NCBI RefSeq assembly: GCF_003265705.1
Contig: NW_020312827.1
Span: 18,076,527 to 18,140,526 of the forward strand
DNA length: 64,000 nt
Source of the DNA: Callorhinus ursinus
Taxonomy: Eukaryota > Chordata > Mammalia > Carnivora > Otariidae
Reading direction: 5' to 3'
Numbering within the stretch: position 1 is the stretch's first letter; every line of letters begins with the position of its first letter. The notes beneath the pieces are model-generated. The model did not search any database, was not told the DNA's origin, and saw only the letters and a program-made list of their open reading frames with translations. Both the position numbers and the translations under genes were made by a program. Positions 24,625-35,109 of the stretch are shown here, piece by piece.

Positions 24625-24745
24625 AGCCTAGCCTTCCATCCTGAAGGCAGGGCATTGTGTCTGTCTTGCTCATCATTGTGCCCCCAGCATAAGAATAGTG
24701 CCGGGCATATAATGAGCACTTGATAACTATTAAATGAATTAACAT
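24625..24745 (+). mobile_element. L2 3' end fragment
   Basis: GAAGGCAGGGCATTGTGTCTG, then GAATAGTGCCGGGCATATAA and GAGCACTTGATAACTATTAA follow the L2 terminal order. Confidence 0.
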
Positions 24746-24944
24746 GTGTAAAAGAAATACCTTTAATTCAATAAAAATGACAATAAAATTACCAGCAAAA
24801 AACCCCAATGATTTGCTAAATCACATGTTTTATTTACTATGAATCAAGACATGATTTTTTTTCTCCAGGATGAATGGTACATATTTCATGAATTAAACAA
24901 GACAATATATAAAAGCTTTTAGCATAATTGATATCATTTCTAGA

Positions 24945-25035
24945 TGAGGATGCTGATGTGCAAAATTTAAATAACTGCCACAAGATCACACCTCTAGAAT
25001 GCTGAGTCAAACTTCAGCTTGTGTGACTGGGGAGT
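24945..25035 (-). mobile_element. MIR fossil, minus strand
   Basis: GATGAGGATGCTGATGTGC, AACTGCCACAAGATCACACC and a following degenerate core resemble reverse-complement MIR. Confidence 0.
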
Positions 25036-25064
25036 CGTAATTGGGTTTTTACTTAGTATCTCCC

Positions 25065-25225
25065 AAATGGGAATTCATAGACTGGTGCTGGTCATCTGCG
25101 TAAAATCACATGAAGACCTTGTTAATAAGGCAGCTCTCTGGACCCTTCACTCACAAATTAAAATTTGGGGGTAAATTTTGAGGGAATTGTTTAGTTTTTT
25201 TGGGTGATTCTGATGTGAAGTTAGG
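25065..25225 (+). mobile_element. MER5A-like hAT transposon fossil
   Basis: Reads as a diverged MER5A: AGACTGGTGCTGGTCATCTG, AAATCACATGAAGACCTTG, and near the end GGGTGATTCTGATGTGAAG. MER5A is a non-autonomous hAT-Charlie element. No open frame. Confidence 0.
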
Positions 25226-25231
25226 TCACTC

Positions 25232-25808
25232 TATTAGTCAGAGTTTGGCAAAGAAACGAAACCAGTTGGATGTCTATATATACATTTGTGTGGCTGTATA
25301 TGTAAAGAGATTTATAATAAGGAGTTGGCTCACATGATTATGGAGGTTAAGAAGTCCAAAGTTTTGCAGTTGGCATGCTGGAGAACCAGGAGACCTGTTG
25401 TGTGGTTCAAAAGCCTGTGAGCCAATGGTATAGTTCTACTCCAGGTCTGAAGGCCTGCGATCCAAGAGAGCCAAAGGTGTAAATTCCAGTCTGAAAGCTA
25501 GCAAGCTTGAGACCAAAAAGAGCTGACTTTTTAGTTAAATTTAAAAGACAGGAAAAGACCAAAGTCCAGTTCACCAGTCAAGCATGAAACGTTCCTTCTT
25601 ACTCAGATTTGTTGTTTTATTTAGGTTTTCAACTGATTGGGTGAGGCCCACCCATATTAAGGAGGGCAATCCACTTTACTCAAGAGATTTTGAAATGTTA
25701 ATCTCATCCAGAAACACCCTTGTAGACACACCCAGAATAATGTTTGGCCAACTGTCTGGGCACTCTGTGGCCCAGTCAAAGTTGATACATAAAATTAACC
25801 ACCACAGT
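25232..25808 (+). mobile_element. Full-length dispersed repeat with LTR-like ends
   Basis: Starts TATTAGTCAGAGTTTGGC and ends AAAATTAACCACCACAG. It has internal boxes AGATTTATAATAAGGAGTTGG, GTGAGGCCCACCCATATTAA, GAGGGCAATCCACTTTACTC and GTTAATCTCATCC that recur in a widespread mammalian repeat. TG...CA-like termini suggest an LTR, but I am unsure of the family name. The 89-aa frame at 25584-25853 is part of this repeat, not a gene. Confidence 0.
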
Positions 25809-25857
25809 CAGGAAAATAAAAAAAAAAAACTATGTTTTACCATTATTATATAATTAG

Positions 25858-25995
25858 TATTTGCCAGACATTTTGATAAATATTTTATATAGATCATCTT
25901 TCAGAATAATTCTGCCCGCTAAATATTATTACCATCCATATTTTACAGGTGAGAAAATGATGTCAGACAAGAAAACAACATACAAGTCCACACAG
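25858..25995 (-). mobile_element. MIR fossil, minus strand
   Basis: TTTGCCAGACATTTTGATAA, TATTATTACCATCCATATTT and ACAGGTGAGAAAATG follow reverse-complement MIR. Confidence 0.
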
Positions 25996-25999
25996 ACAA

Positions 26000-26375
26000 G
26001 CCTCCTGGGACACAGAGCAAGTTGGAAAAGGCCAGAGAGAGCATCAAGAAGAGGCACAGGGGATGCTTAGAAAAATAAGGTAACTCTTCTATCAAAAGCT
26101 AGCCTGGTATCAGTGAGATGGAGAAGAAATCAGATGGAATCAGAGAGGCCCTAGAAATATAATGATAAACACCAGCGGCTTAGGGAACTGCACCCTTACC
26201 CAGGGAAAGGGAGGCTTGGCTGCACACAGGTTCAGTTAGCTGAATCCTCATCACAGGCAAGCTGAGTGTCATTGCCAAGTGTTTTGTGCATGGCTTCTAT
26301 ATGATGGGGTGCAAATGTCCTGCTCCCTAATCCTGATCCATTCCTCTTGGAAGCAATGGATGGAAAGGTTTGGCT
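26000..26375. other. No feature recognised
   Basis: Short unique stretch between a MIR and a SINE; nothing supported. Confidence 0.
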
Positions 26376-26388
26376 ATGATGCATTCTT

Positions 26389-26595
26389 TTTTTTTTTTCC
26401 TAAGATTTTATTTATTTATTTGTCAGAGTGAGAGAGAGAGAGAGCAGGAGCAGCAAGGGGGCAGCAGGCAGAGCGAGAAACAGGCTCTCTGCGGAGCAAG
26501 AAGCCGGATGAAGGACTTGATCCCAGGACCCTGGGATCGTGACTTGAGCTGAAGGTGGGCACCTAACCGACTGAGCCCCCCAGGCAGCCCTGGAC
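26389..26595 (-). mobile_element. Carnivore SINE, minus strand
   Basis: Poly(T), TAAGATTTTATTTATTTATT, a GA tract, then the head ending GAGCCCCCCAGGCAGCCC. The TSD is ATGATGCATTCTT versus ATAATGCATTCTT (26376-26388 and 26596-26608). The head has several substitutions. Confidence 0.
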
Positions 26596-26608
26596 ATAAT
26601 GCATTCTT

Positions 26609-26955
26609 CCCTGGACTTCCCTTTATTACGTGGCAGCTGCCAGGTCTCAGCAGAACTCTTTGGACTAAATATAGAAACTTATTCAAACAAAATATAATTT
26701 CTTGAGGCATTATCTAATTTTATATAAACAAAATACAGTATGTAAAGGTATAGATTCATCCTATATATTTTCCCATTTATATTCTACTTAAAGAGTCTTT
26801 TAATAATAATAGGCAAATTTAAAAACATAAAGAAAAATATTTTTTTCAGCTGGAAGTTATAAGGCAACTGTTTATGCTAGTTAGGAAGCTTTTAAATTAA
26901 AGGATACTTAATAATGATAACTCCCGTTAGGTTAGCCTCTTCAGTTGTGATACTT
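26609..26955. other. AT-rich DNA, no gene seen
   Basis: No recognised repeat or coding evidence. Confidence 0.
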
Positions 26956-27062
26956 TTCATTAGCAACAATGTCACTTCAGCATTTATCCAGTGTCAGCTG
27001 AATATCTGTAGGCACTAACCACTATTGTCCGCATTGGGAAAATAGCAGTTTACATCGCAGAA

Positions 27063-27080
27063 AGAGAGAGAGAGAGAGAG
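27063..27080. repeat. (GA)n simple repeat
   Basis: Nine GA units, just upstream of the SINE at 27120. Confidence 0.
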
Positions 27081-27119
27081 AAGACAGAGGTGGGAAGAAA
27101 TGCATTAAGAGACAGCAAG

Positions 27120-27314
27120 GGGATGCCTGCGTGGCTCAGTCATTAAGCATCTTCCTTCAGCTCAGGTCATGATCCCAGGGTCCTGGGATAGAGCCCTACA
27201 CCGGGCTCCCTGCTCCACGGGGAGCCTTCCTCTCCCACTCCCCCTGCTTGTGTTCCCTCTCTCGCTGTCTCTCTCTGTCAAATAAATAAATAAAATCTTA
27301 AAAAAAAAAAAAAA
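27120..27314 (+). mobile_element. Carnivore SINE
   Basis: GATGCCTGCGTGGCTCAGTC head. The body carries CCTGCTTGTGTTCCCTCTCTC, the CCCACTCCCCCTGC subtype. Short TSD AGACAGCAAG versus AGACAGCAGG. Confidence 0.
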
Positions 27315-27560
27315 AGACAGCAGGACAGCCAGCATGGTCATGGCCCAGTTAATCAGGATGAGTCTTAGGGATGTGGTTGAGACAGGCCAAAGCCAGATCC
27401 TGCAGGGATCCCAGGACTGTGATAAGGACTTTGGTCATAGGGTGACGGGAAGACACTCAAGGCCTCTGAGCAGGTAAGTGGTGTGCTCAGGGTTACATTT
27501 TTAAAGCAAAACTCCAGCTGCTGTGTGAAGTATATCTCCTGCGGGGGACAAAAGAGGAAT

Positions 27561-28116
27561 CAGGAAAAACTAAAGCAAGGTTCCTCAATTAATTAAAACC
27601 AGAGCCAGGATTAGAAACCAACTATACTTACTTAGGAAAATGCCTGCCATCATTATTCTAAATTCCTTCCCACACTGCGGGGTTTGAGCCATTCTTTGGT
27701 TTCCTGAACAAACCAAATATTTGCCTGCCGTCAGACCAAGTGTAAACACAAACCTCTTCATTAGAAGCATCTGTGCTGTAAACACTTTTGAAAAAAAAAT
27801 GATTTTCTTTCCTTCTTAAAAGGACAAATGTAGCTGTCCACACCTCCACGGGGTTACAGAAACAGAGACAGCTGTTTAGGGTTGCTAAGGGTCCACACAG
27901 AGGCTAAGATTACAGAAGTAGTTTTGTCTATAAATCACCACGTGGTTGCAGACACGTCATGGAATTATTTATAGTTGTGCTCACCACCTTTGGGAAAATG
28001 AATTGGCTGCGTGTGTGTATCTGAGTACACATATCTAGCATAGAACTCTAAGTTGGGATAGAATAGATGGAGTCGATGGTTCCTAAATTAACTAGCTGTG
28101 CATTCTATTTTTGGTT
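27561..28116. other. No gene seen
   Basis: Two overlapping minus-strand frames (27585-27785 and 27658-27849) share the same DNA and have no recognisable homology. Nothing supported. Confidence 0.
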
Positions 28117-28530
28117 GTTGTATTGGACTGAATGTTTGTATCCACCCCAAAATTGGTATGTCGCAGCCCTAACCCCCAGTGTGGCTATTTTGGAGATAAG
28201 ACTTCTAAAGAAGTAATTAAGGTTCAGTGAGATCATAAGCAGTGTTTTCGTGTGGAGAGGCTCTAATCCAAGAGGATTAATGTCCTTATAAGAATACACA
28301 CAGAAGATCTTGCTTGTCAGTGCTCTTTCCCAGTATGCACAAAGAGGTCATGTGCGTACACAGCAAGAAGGCAGCCATCCACACACCAAGGGGAGAAACT
28401 TCACCAGCCCCCAACTGTGCTGGCATTGCTCTTGGATTTCCAGTCTCCATAACTGTGAGAAAATAAATTTCTGTTATGTAAGCCACCTAGTCTATGATAT
28501 TTTGTAATGACAGCTGCAGTAGACTAATAC
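28117..28530 (+). mobile_element. MaLR-type solo LTR (MLT1/MST-like)
   Basis: Starts TGTTGTATTGGACTGAATG, with CACCCCAAAATTGGTATG, CCCTAACCCCCAGTGTGG, AGGATTAATGTCCTTATAAG, a polyadenylation-like AATAAA at 28462 after AACTGTGAGA, and ends near GTAGACTAATACAG. This is the typical layout of mammalian apparent LTR-retrotransposon LTRs. No internal region or second LTR is seen nearby. Confidence 0.
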
Positions 28531-29400
28531 AGCTGTTGAAAAACAGGTTTCTTGTTTTTGTTTGCTTGTTTGTTTGTTCTTTTGTCCTGGGTATGTAGAC
28601 CAGAGCCAATAGGCAAGGTCACTTTGTTACTAGGAACCAAATCTAACTCTTGCATCAGAAAATACAGAATTTCATGCATCCAGCTTTTTAGAAAATCTTA
28701 TTTTAACTCAATACTGGAATTTCATAGCATATCACAATATTACATTTGGGAGGACACAGAAGCCCTTAAGTTTTGGAAAATGAAAACAATAGTTAATTTT
28801 TACAAATGAGTACTTAGCATCTACTTTGCGTTTTTGGTACTAAAGTGATTACAGTCTCATTTTATACCAGAATGGGTCTAAATAACTTGATGATTCATTT
28901 CAAACCTCAAATTGTCATTTGTGATTAATCCTACCTACACTGGAATGTTTTTGCTTGATCTCCCTCCTGAAGGGTGGGTTCCATGTTTGGGTATCCTATT
29001 GCTGTATATAATGTGAGTTGTCAACTGTTTTATTTGGGGTGGAAGTAGGCAATATATGGATGGAAAATGAGCCATCAAATTTCCTTTTCCCAAATGATAA
29101 TATTGGAGAAATTACAGTGAAAAGAAAAAAATCTCACCAAGGAAATAATAATCCACAAGCCATGTTCTGTTGCTTCAAAACAAAGGGAAGCAGTTCATCT
29201 CAAGGCACATATTGATGTTGAAGATGAATTTACTTTATCGCATCACAGAGAGCCATCTGAAGCATATACCTGGGAGAACCAAAGCCTCAGAAGAAGTTCA
29301 AGGTCAGAGTTTTCAAACATTAAACATAGCAGACTCAGCCAAATCTAATCTCCCCCCACACAGACATTATTTATACATACTAAATCATTAAAAGGATACA
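28531..29400. other. No gene seen
   Basis: Unique-looking AT-rich DNA. Frames at 28552-28809, 29018-29215 and 29170-29391 are without recognisable domains. Confidence 0.
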
Positions 29401-29414
29401 AAACAGGGATTTCT

Positions 29415-29612
29415 CTTTTTTTTAAGATTTTATTTATTTACTTGATAGAGAGAGCGAGAGAGCACAAGCAGGGGGAACAGTAGAGGGAGAGGAAGAAGCA
29501 GGCTCCCCGCCAGGCAGGGAACCTGATGCGGGGCTCAATCCCAGGACCCTGGGATCATGACCTGAGCCAAAGGCAGACGCTTAACCATCTGAGCCACCCA
29601 GGCGCCCCTAAA
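29415..29612 (-). mobile_element. Carnivore SINE, minus strand
   Basis: TTTTTTTTAAGATTTTATTT start and a GGCGCCCC end. The TSD AAACAGGGATTTCT is perfect (29401-29414 and 29613-29626). Confidence 0.
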
Positions 29613-29867
29613 AAACAGGGATTTCTAAAAAATGTCTTATTAAATATTGACTATATTTTATAATATACTTCTACATCTTTAAAATGGACTAAGGTCTGAT
29701 TTGTAAAATCAGTTTGAAGGTGAAATATGTAACAATTTAGCAGATCAACCTCCCCCCAGAGAGAGTTCTAAACATTGTTCCCAGAGTTCTTCTTATTTTA
29801 AACATGTTGGCATTGGCAGAAATGTTAAAGAAAGACCACTAAGAGAGGAGTTATTTATTATATCATG

Positions 29868-30045
29868 ATTCAGACTATGCAAAAGTCAATTAACCTCTTT
29901 AAACCTTAGCTTCTCCATTTGGAAAATGTACAGAATAGCATAAACGTCATGGGGAGGTGCTGAGGTTTGAATGAGGCATTGGATACAGAACAGAGTACCT
30001 GGCAGACTAGAGGTGCCAAACAGACAGTAGTTATTTCAAGGCATC
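29868..30045 (+). mobile_element. MIR fossil
   Basis: CAATTAACCTCTTTAAACC, TTAGCTTCTCCATTTGGAAA and GGCATTGGATACAGAACAG follow the MIR order. Confidence 0.
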
Positions 30046-30177
30046 TTCCCAACAGTTACCAAAATCTTCATCCTCACCATTATGAATTGTTACTAAAATA
30101 AGGGTCTCTCAAGAATAAACTATGTTACTATGGACTAAATAATATAGGAGGTAAGTATTAAGAGTTATTAGAAAATA

Positions 30178-30371
30178 GGGGCGCCTGGGTGGCTCAGTCA
30201 GTTAAGCGTCTGCCTTCGGCTCAGGTCAAGATCCCAGGGTCTTTGGATAGAGTCCCACATCAGGATCCTTGCTCAGCGGGGAGCCTGCTTCTGCCTCTGC
30301 CTGCTGCCCCCACCCCCGCTCGTGCTCTCTCTCTCTCTCCCTGTCAAATAAATACATAAAATCTTAAAAAA
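30178..30371 (+). mobile_element. Carnivore SINE
   Basis: GGGGCGCCTGGGTGGCTCAG head and a CTGCTGCCCCCACCCCCG body. The TSD AGTTATTAGAAAATA is perfect (30163-30177 and 30372-30386). Confidence 0.
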
Positions 30372-30410
30372 AGTTATTAGAAAATAATTTTAAATTTTAG
30401 AAAGGGCTAT

Positions 30411-30596
30411 GGAGCACTTGGGTGGCTGTCAGTCAAGCATCGGACTCTTGATTTTGGCTCAGGTCATGATCTCAGGGTTGTGAGATCGAGCCCTGGGTCA
30501 GGCTCTGTGCTGGGCATGGAGCTTGCTTAAGATTCTCTCTCCCTCTCACTTTGCCCCTCCCCCACCCCTTGCACACGGAGTCCTAAAAAAATAAAA
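30411..30596 (+). mobile_element. Older carnivore SINE at an LTR edge
   Basis: GCACTTGGGTGGCTGTCAG head with the ACTCTTGATTTTGGCTCAGG body. The TSD is AGAAAGGGCTAT (30399-30410) versus AGAAAGTGCTAT (30597-30608); the downstream copy overlaps the first bases of the next LTR. Confidence 0.
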
Positions 30597-30601
30597 GAAA
30601 G

Positions 30602-30952
30602 TGCTATAGACTGAACTGGGCCTCTGCTCCTGCCAAATTCATATGTTGAAGCGCTAACCCCCAAGGTCGCTGGTGTGGCAGACAGGGCCTATGAACAGGT
30701 GATAGAGATTAGATGAGATCATATAGGTGAGGGCCTAACCTGATATGGGTGATACCCGACAGAGCTCATTCTCTTTGCCATAAGAGGACACAGTGGGAAG
30801 GTGGCCAGGAAGAGAGACTTCACTAGGGGTCAAATTGGCTGACATCTTAATCTTGGGCTTCTCAGCCCTTAGAACTCTGAGAAAATAAATTTCTGTTTTT
30901 TAAATAACCCAGTCTATAATGTTTTGTTTGACAGCTCAAGCAGACTAAGACA
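30602..30952 (+). mobile_element. MaLR-type solo LTR (MST/MLT1-like)
   Basis: Starts TGCTATAGACTGAACTG, with ATTCATATGTTGAAGCGC, TAACCCCCAAGGTCGCTGG, AAGAGGACACAGTGGGAAGG and AGAACTCTGAGAAAATAAAT, and ends CAAGCAGACTAAGACA. A textbook MaLR LTR outline with an internal AATAAA. No internal coding part present. Confidence 0.
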
Positions 30953-32066
30953 GGAAGCATTAAGGGCCGATTCCTTGTTTGTTTGCTTTAGCTTAAGCAG
31001 ATATAGAAAGAAACAAATATACACACAAATCACAGTACCCCAAAATAGTAAGAAACATAATCATACCTTTAGATTCTTGAAACAGATTTGACCAAAATTC
31101 GCATATGTGATAGAAGCTGCGTTTCAATAGGCGAACATTACCAGCTCAGAAATCCTGAAATTGTTCAATTTTAATGTGTGTCATACTTCTATTATTAAGA
31201 CATAATGTCATAGAAGTTTGCTCTGATCAAGATTATTTTATATGCATAAAAATGCCATCAGAAAAGCATGGAGTGATAGCAATAACACCATATTATTTGT
31301 ACAAAGTAACATAGTGAGAACAAATAGTTGTATTTGAAAGCAGTTGGCTGTCAAATCCATATTAAAGAAAACACAAACAGAATTAATTTATTCAATATTC
31401 TTATGCTTCATTAGGCTTTTGATTTAGGCTTTAATGTTGCCTGGAGGCAGGATAGTTCCATTGAGTTTTTTTTTTTAATTATGTATAAAAATCTTTATAC
31501 CTAAAAGAGCATTTTTGCCCTTAGTATCTATTACTGCTTGGAAATATGGTCTTACACACATATGTATTCATGTGTATATGTGTCTGTGTGTTTCTGCATC
31601 TATTTGTATCTTGGCAAAACCAACATGAGTATGATGGAAAATATTCCTTTTTTGGTAAAGAAGCAAAATTATTGGCTCATTTTTACTGAATGAATTTGTA
31701 ATATTAAAAAGAATGACACACATTTGTCTGAATACAAACATGTGAAAAAATTTTCAAGGCAAAAATTATACCAGTTTTTTTTTTTTTTGCATGTTCAGCT
31801 AATTTTATGTGGAAAATATGGATTAAGAATGAATTTAAAAGCTCACGGTGTCATTTCTCTTAATCTAATTTAACTTGAATTGTGCGGAGGAGCGGTTTCC
31901 AACCTCTAGCCTTCTATGACATGCCCAGGCTTACTATGCCATTAGATTGAGGGAACAATTCCACTGTCACAATTTCAAGGGCCACAGATAGAAATTCTAA
32001 CATAGATTGGCCAGGGAAAATCCTGTTATTTTTCCCTCCAGTTGTTATTGTCACACATTTGAAATT
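30953..32066. other. AT-rich DNA, no gene seen
   Basis: Several short poly(T) runs (31468-31479, 31777-31788) and a degenerate TATGTG patch at 31555-31590. No repeat or coding region I can support. Confidence 0.
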
Positions 32067-32082
32067 AAGCCATCCAGTTTTT

Positions 32083-32281
32083 TTTTTTTTTTTTTTAGAT
32101 TTTATTTATTTATTTGAGAGAGAGAGAATGAGAGATAGAGAGCATGAGAGGGAAGAGAGTCGGGGGAGAAGCCGACTCCCCGCTGAGCAGGGAGCCCGAT
32201 GTGGGACTCGATTCCAGGACTCCAGGATCATGACCTGAGCCGAAGGCAGTCGCTTAACCAACTGAGCCACCCAGGTGCCCC
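32083..32281 (-). mobile_element. Carnivore SINE, minus strand, young subtype
   Basis: Long poly(T), GAGAGAGAGAATGAGAGATAG, then body GGACTCGATTCCAGGACTCC and a head ending CCACCCAGGTGCCCC. The TSD AAGCCATCCAGTTTTT is perfect (32067-32082 and 32282-32297). Confidence 0.
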
Positions 32282-32297
32282 AAGCCATCCAGTTTTT

Positions 32298-32795
32298 GAA
32301 TGCCAATTGTATATCAGAAATATGCTCTTTTATGTAGAAAACATGTGAACATGTGTCAACTGTAGAACTTTATTAGATTTGGGAATTATGTTCCCGACTT
32401 CCCAAAAGACTCTGGGACCCTCTAGTGTTTGTGGCCTGATCATGTTTGAATTTCCAGAGTGTAGCAGAATATAGAAGAGAGAGATTTGACAAAATATGTT
32501 GAATTGAGTTAAAAGAATAAGCTACTTAGAAAGAAAAATTCTATCCCTTTTTTGAGAGTCTACACTGACAAAACATCGGTAAAGCAATCGGTGTATAGAT
32601 ATCTCTGGAACTATTGTTAAACTCCTAGAATGATTGTCTAAAACATCCATGAATGAGATATACTGAGAATGTTTCTCAACAGGGTGTCTGTGTGTTTTCT
32701 AATGACAATTTTTTAAATGTCTACTGATTATTTTAATTATATAAATATGTATAAATTAGCTAAGATGTTAGTGAATGAATGGGAAACCCTCTTGT
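32298..32795. other. No gene seen
   Basis: Unique-looking DNA; nothing supported. Confidence 0.
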
Positions 32796-32796
32796 G

Positions 32797-33240
32797 CATG
32801 GCTTCAAGACTTCTTGGCCTCATATCTTATTCCGTCTACTGTTGCTGTGGACAGTTTCACACAGGATTTGAGCGGCTTGACACAACGCACAGCGGGTCCT
32901 CTGACTTTCTGCCCAGAGATTCTCTGACACTAAGTATGTGTGCCCAAGGTTTGGCAATCACATATGCACAATGCTTACGTGTTGGAAGTTGAACCAACAG
33001 ATGAATGACTACCCTTTTTACTCCTGTGCTGGATGGTCTGAAACACACTAGAAGGCTTCTTAGAATACCTTTGGATCAAGCAAACAATATTCCCTTGAGG
33101 TAGCCAGTTCAATAACGTAGTTTTGAATAAGTTTTTACTCTTACTCTGTCAGCTCCCTAAAATTACATTTCCTAGTAAACCATTCATAGATTAACCTTTG
33201 CCTCAGAGTTGGCTTTGGAAAAGCCCCGACTAAGACACTG
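32797..33240 (+). repeat. Possible unclassified dispersed repeat
   Basis: Compositionally distinct and more CpG-bearing than its flanks (GAGCGGCTTGACACAACGCA, then CAGCGGGTCCTC), ending in GCCCCGACTAAGACAC, similar to the 3' ends of MaLR LTRs. I cannot place it in a family. The two frames over it (32717-32992 plus, 32857-33048 minus) have no recognised similarity. Confidence 0.
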
Positions 33241-33496
33241 AATCTCCTTATTAAAGTCTTCTTGGTTGCCAAATAGTTCTGTCAAATTGCAGAGGGCTAA
33301 AAATGATAATAATAAAATAATTTTAAGAACAGGCTTATTATAAGAATGATAAAATCCTGGAAAGTCATTGAAAAAATGACTTCACAGCATATTTGAATTT
33401 AAATTGCCCAAGAATTTGAATAGGAAAATATGATGGGAAATGGCATTATCCCCAGTGCTAGGTAGTAAATACAAAACAAATTCAAGATTCCCTCTA

Positions 33497-33666
33497 CGGG
33501 GCGCCTGGGTGGCTCAGTCGGTTGAGCATCTGACTCTTGACTTCAGCTCAGGTATGATCTCAGGGTCTTGAGATCCAGCCCTACATCAGCTCTGTGCTCA
33601 ATAGGGAGTCCACTTGAGTTCCTTCCCTCTGCCTTGCCCCAAATAAATAAATAAATCTTTAAAAAA
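33497..33666 (+). mobile_element. Older carnivore SINE (outer of a tandem pair)
   Basis: GGGCGCCTGGGTGGCTCAGTC head and ACTCTTGACTTCAGCTCAGG body, tail AAATAAATAAATAAATC. Its 5' TSD GATTCCCTCTA (33486-33496) recurs only after the second SINE (GAATCCCTCTA, 33881-33891). Confidence 0.
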
Positions 33667-33679
33667 AGAGAAAAAAGAG

Positions 33680-33870
33680 GGCGCCTGGGTGGCTCAGTTG
33701 GTTAAGCGACTGCCTTCGGCTCAGGTCATGATCCTGGAGTCCTGGGATCGGGTCCCGCATTGGGCTCCCTGCTCAGGGGGGCCTGCTTCTCCCTCTGACA
33801 ATCTTCCCTCTCGTGCTCTCTATCTCTCATTCTCTCTCTCAAATAAATAAATAAAACTTTAAAAAAAAAA
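33680..33870 (+). mobile_element. Young carnivore SINE inserted in the tail of the first
   Basis: GGGCGCCTGGGTGGCTCAGTTGG head and the GACTGCCTTCGGCTCAGG body. It sits in the A-rich tail of the older SINE, flanked by AGAGAAAAAAGAG and AAAGAAAAAAGAA. Confidence 0.
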
Positions 33871-33891
33871 AAAGAAAAAAGAATCCCTCTA

Positions 33892-34640
33892 ACTACAGAA
33901 GTTAGTACTCAGATAGACAGCAATTTAAATTCCACAAAATAGGCTCCTCCCTTGAATTAAATTAATGTTATAAATTTAAAGTGCATTGGCTTTATAGTTC
34001 AGCTTATAGCTAATGTTTATATGTGTGTTTGCTTTTCGATTATATAAGAACTATAAGCATAAGGAATTTAAAACTGGATCCATGTCTGTATTTGTTTATA
34101 TAACAGTATCTTAAAATATTTTAAGTCAACACTAGAGGTTTATGAGTAGATTCTCCCAAAATGAATCCATATATTACTCAGCTTTTGGAAACTGTTCAAA
34201 GATGAGGACCTGCACTGACTTCCCTTGGGATTATTTATCACTATTAACAGAAATTCAGGAACCAGGTTCATCAGAGAATGTAATCAAGGACTGTCACTTT
34301 ATATTATTACATTATAGCATTTATTTTTATTAAAAATACAATAAATTATTCCCCACAGCTTTCTCCAAGATTTTTTCAAAGAGTCAGATGACAATGCACA
34401 TGCAACCTACAGTCCATCCACCTGAAAGATCTGTCTTTGTTCACTCAAGATCAGGGTAACCCAACAGATGTTTCTACTTTAAAGGTCATAGAGAATTTAT
34501 AAAGTTTCTTCTTTCCTGTTTTCCTTAAGTTTAAATAGTCCTATAGTCAAAAAAATGTAATACAAGTCTCATGATCATATCCAAAGATAATAAATAATCT
34601 AGAGAATATGGTCCTCTACAGAAGGCCCTTTTGCAAAAAC
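33892..34640. other. AT-rich DNA, no gene seen
   Basis: No supported feature; the frame at 34142-34333 shows no recognised domain. Confidence 0.
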
Positions 34641-34644
34641 TGGG

Positions 34645-34875
34645 AAGAACAGTGGTAGGTTTGGTAGGCACAAAGACCTGGGTTCAAATCCTCATTTTGC
34701 CACTTCCTCTTTATATGCTATATATGGGCTTAGAAAAACTATATATCATTTTCAAGTCTCACTTTACTGGTCTGGAGAATAAGGTAAAGGACTATCAATT
34801 TAAGTAATGTGTGCAAATATACTTCTTATGTAGTGTCTAGTATGTATCCAAACACTGAAATAAATAAATATACAA
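34645..34875 (+). mobile_element. MIR, well preserved
   Basis: AAGACCTGGGTTCAAATCC, CATTTTGCCACTTCC, CTCACTTTACTGGTCTGGAG and TAAGTAATGTGTGCAAATA appear in MIR order, ending near GAAATAAATAAAT. Confidence 0.
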
Positions 34876-35019
34876 GTATATGATTTTCACCTTATGTGCC
34901 TTTAACTCTTTCATTAGTTAATGCTCTACAATTTTCCTGTTCCTTTCCCCAAAAGTGAACATATATAAATTAAGAAAAAGATTTTAAAACCAAGCTATAT
35001 ACCCTTATATGTTTTGTGA

Positions 35020-35105
35020 AAACCAAAGGAGATAATGTATGAAAATGACTAATCACAGTGCCGAGGCATAGTAAATACTCACTTATATTTAATCTTTGTT
35101 TCTGA
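35020..35105 (+). mobile_element. MIR 3' fragment
   Basis: AGGAGATAATGTATGAAAATG, then ATCACAGTGCCGAGGCATAG and TAAATACTCACTTATATTTA match the MIR 3' half. Confidence 0.
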
Positions 35106-35109
35106 AATA

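Larger units (their letters stand above)
26960..27560 (-). mobile_element. L2-like fossil, minus strand, split by a SINE
   Basis: 26960-27060 resembles reverse-complement L2 3' sequence. 27330-27530 continues with GATCCTGCAGGGATCCCAGG, AAGGACTTTGGTCATAGG, GCCTCTGAGCAGGTAAGTGG and CTCCAGCTGCTGTGTGAAG, which is the usual partner segment. The family assignment is an inference. A (GA)n run (27063-27080) and a SINE (27120-27314) interrupt it. Confidence 0.

Noticed and set aside
25584..25853. 89-aa plus-strand frame
   Set aside because: Falls in a dispersed repeat with LTR-like ends.
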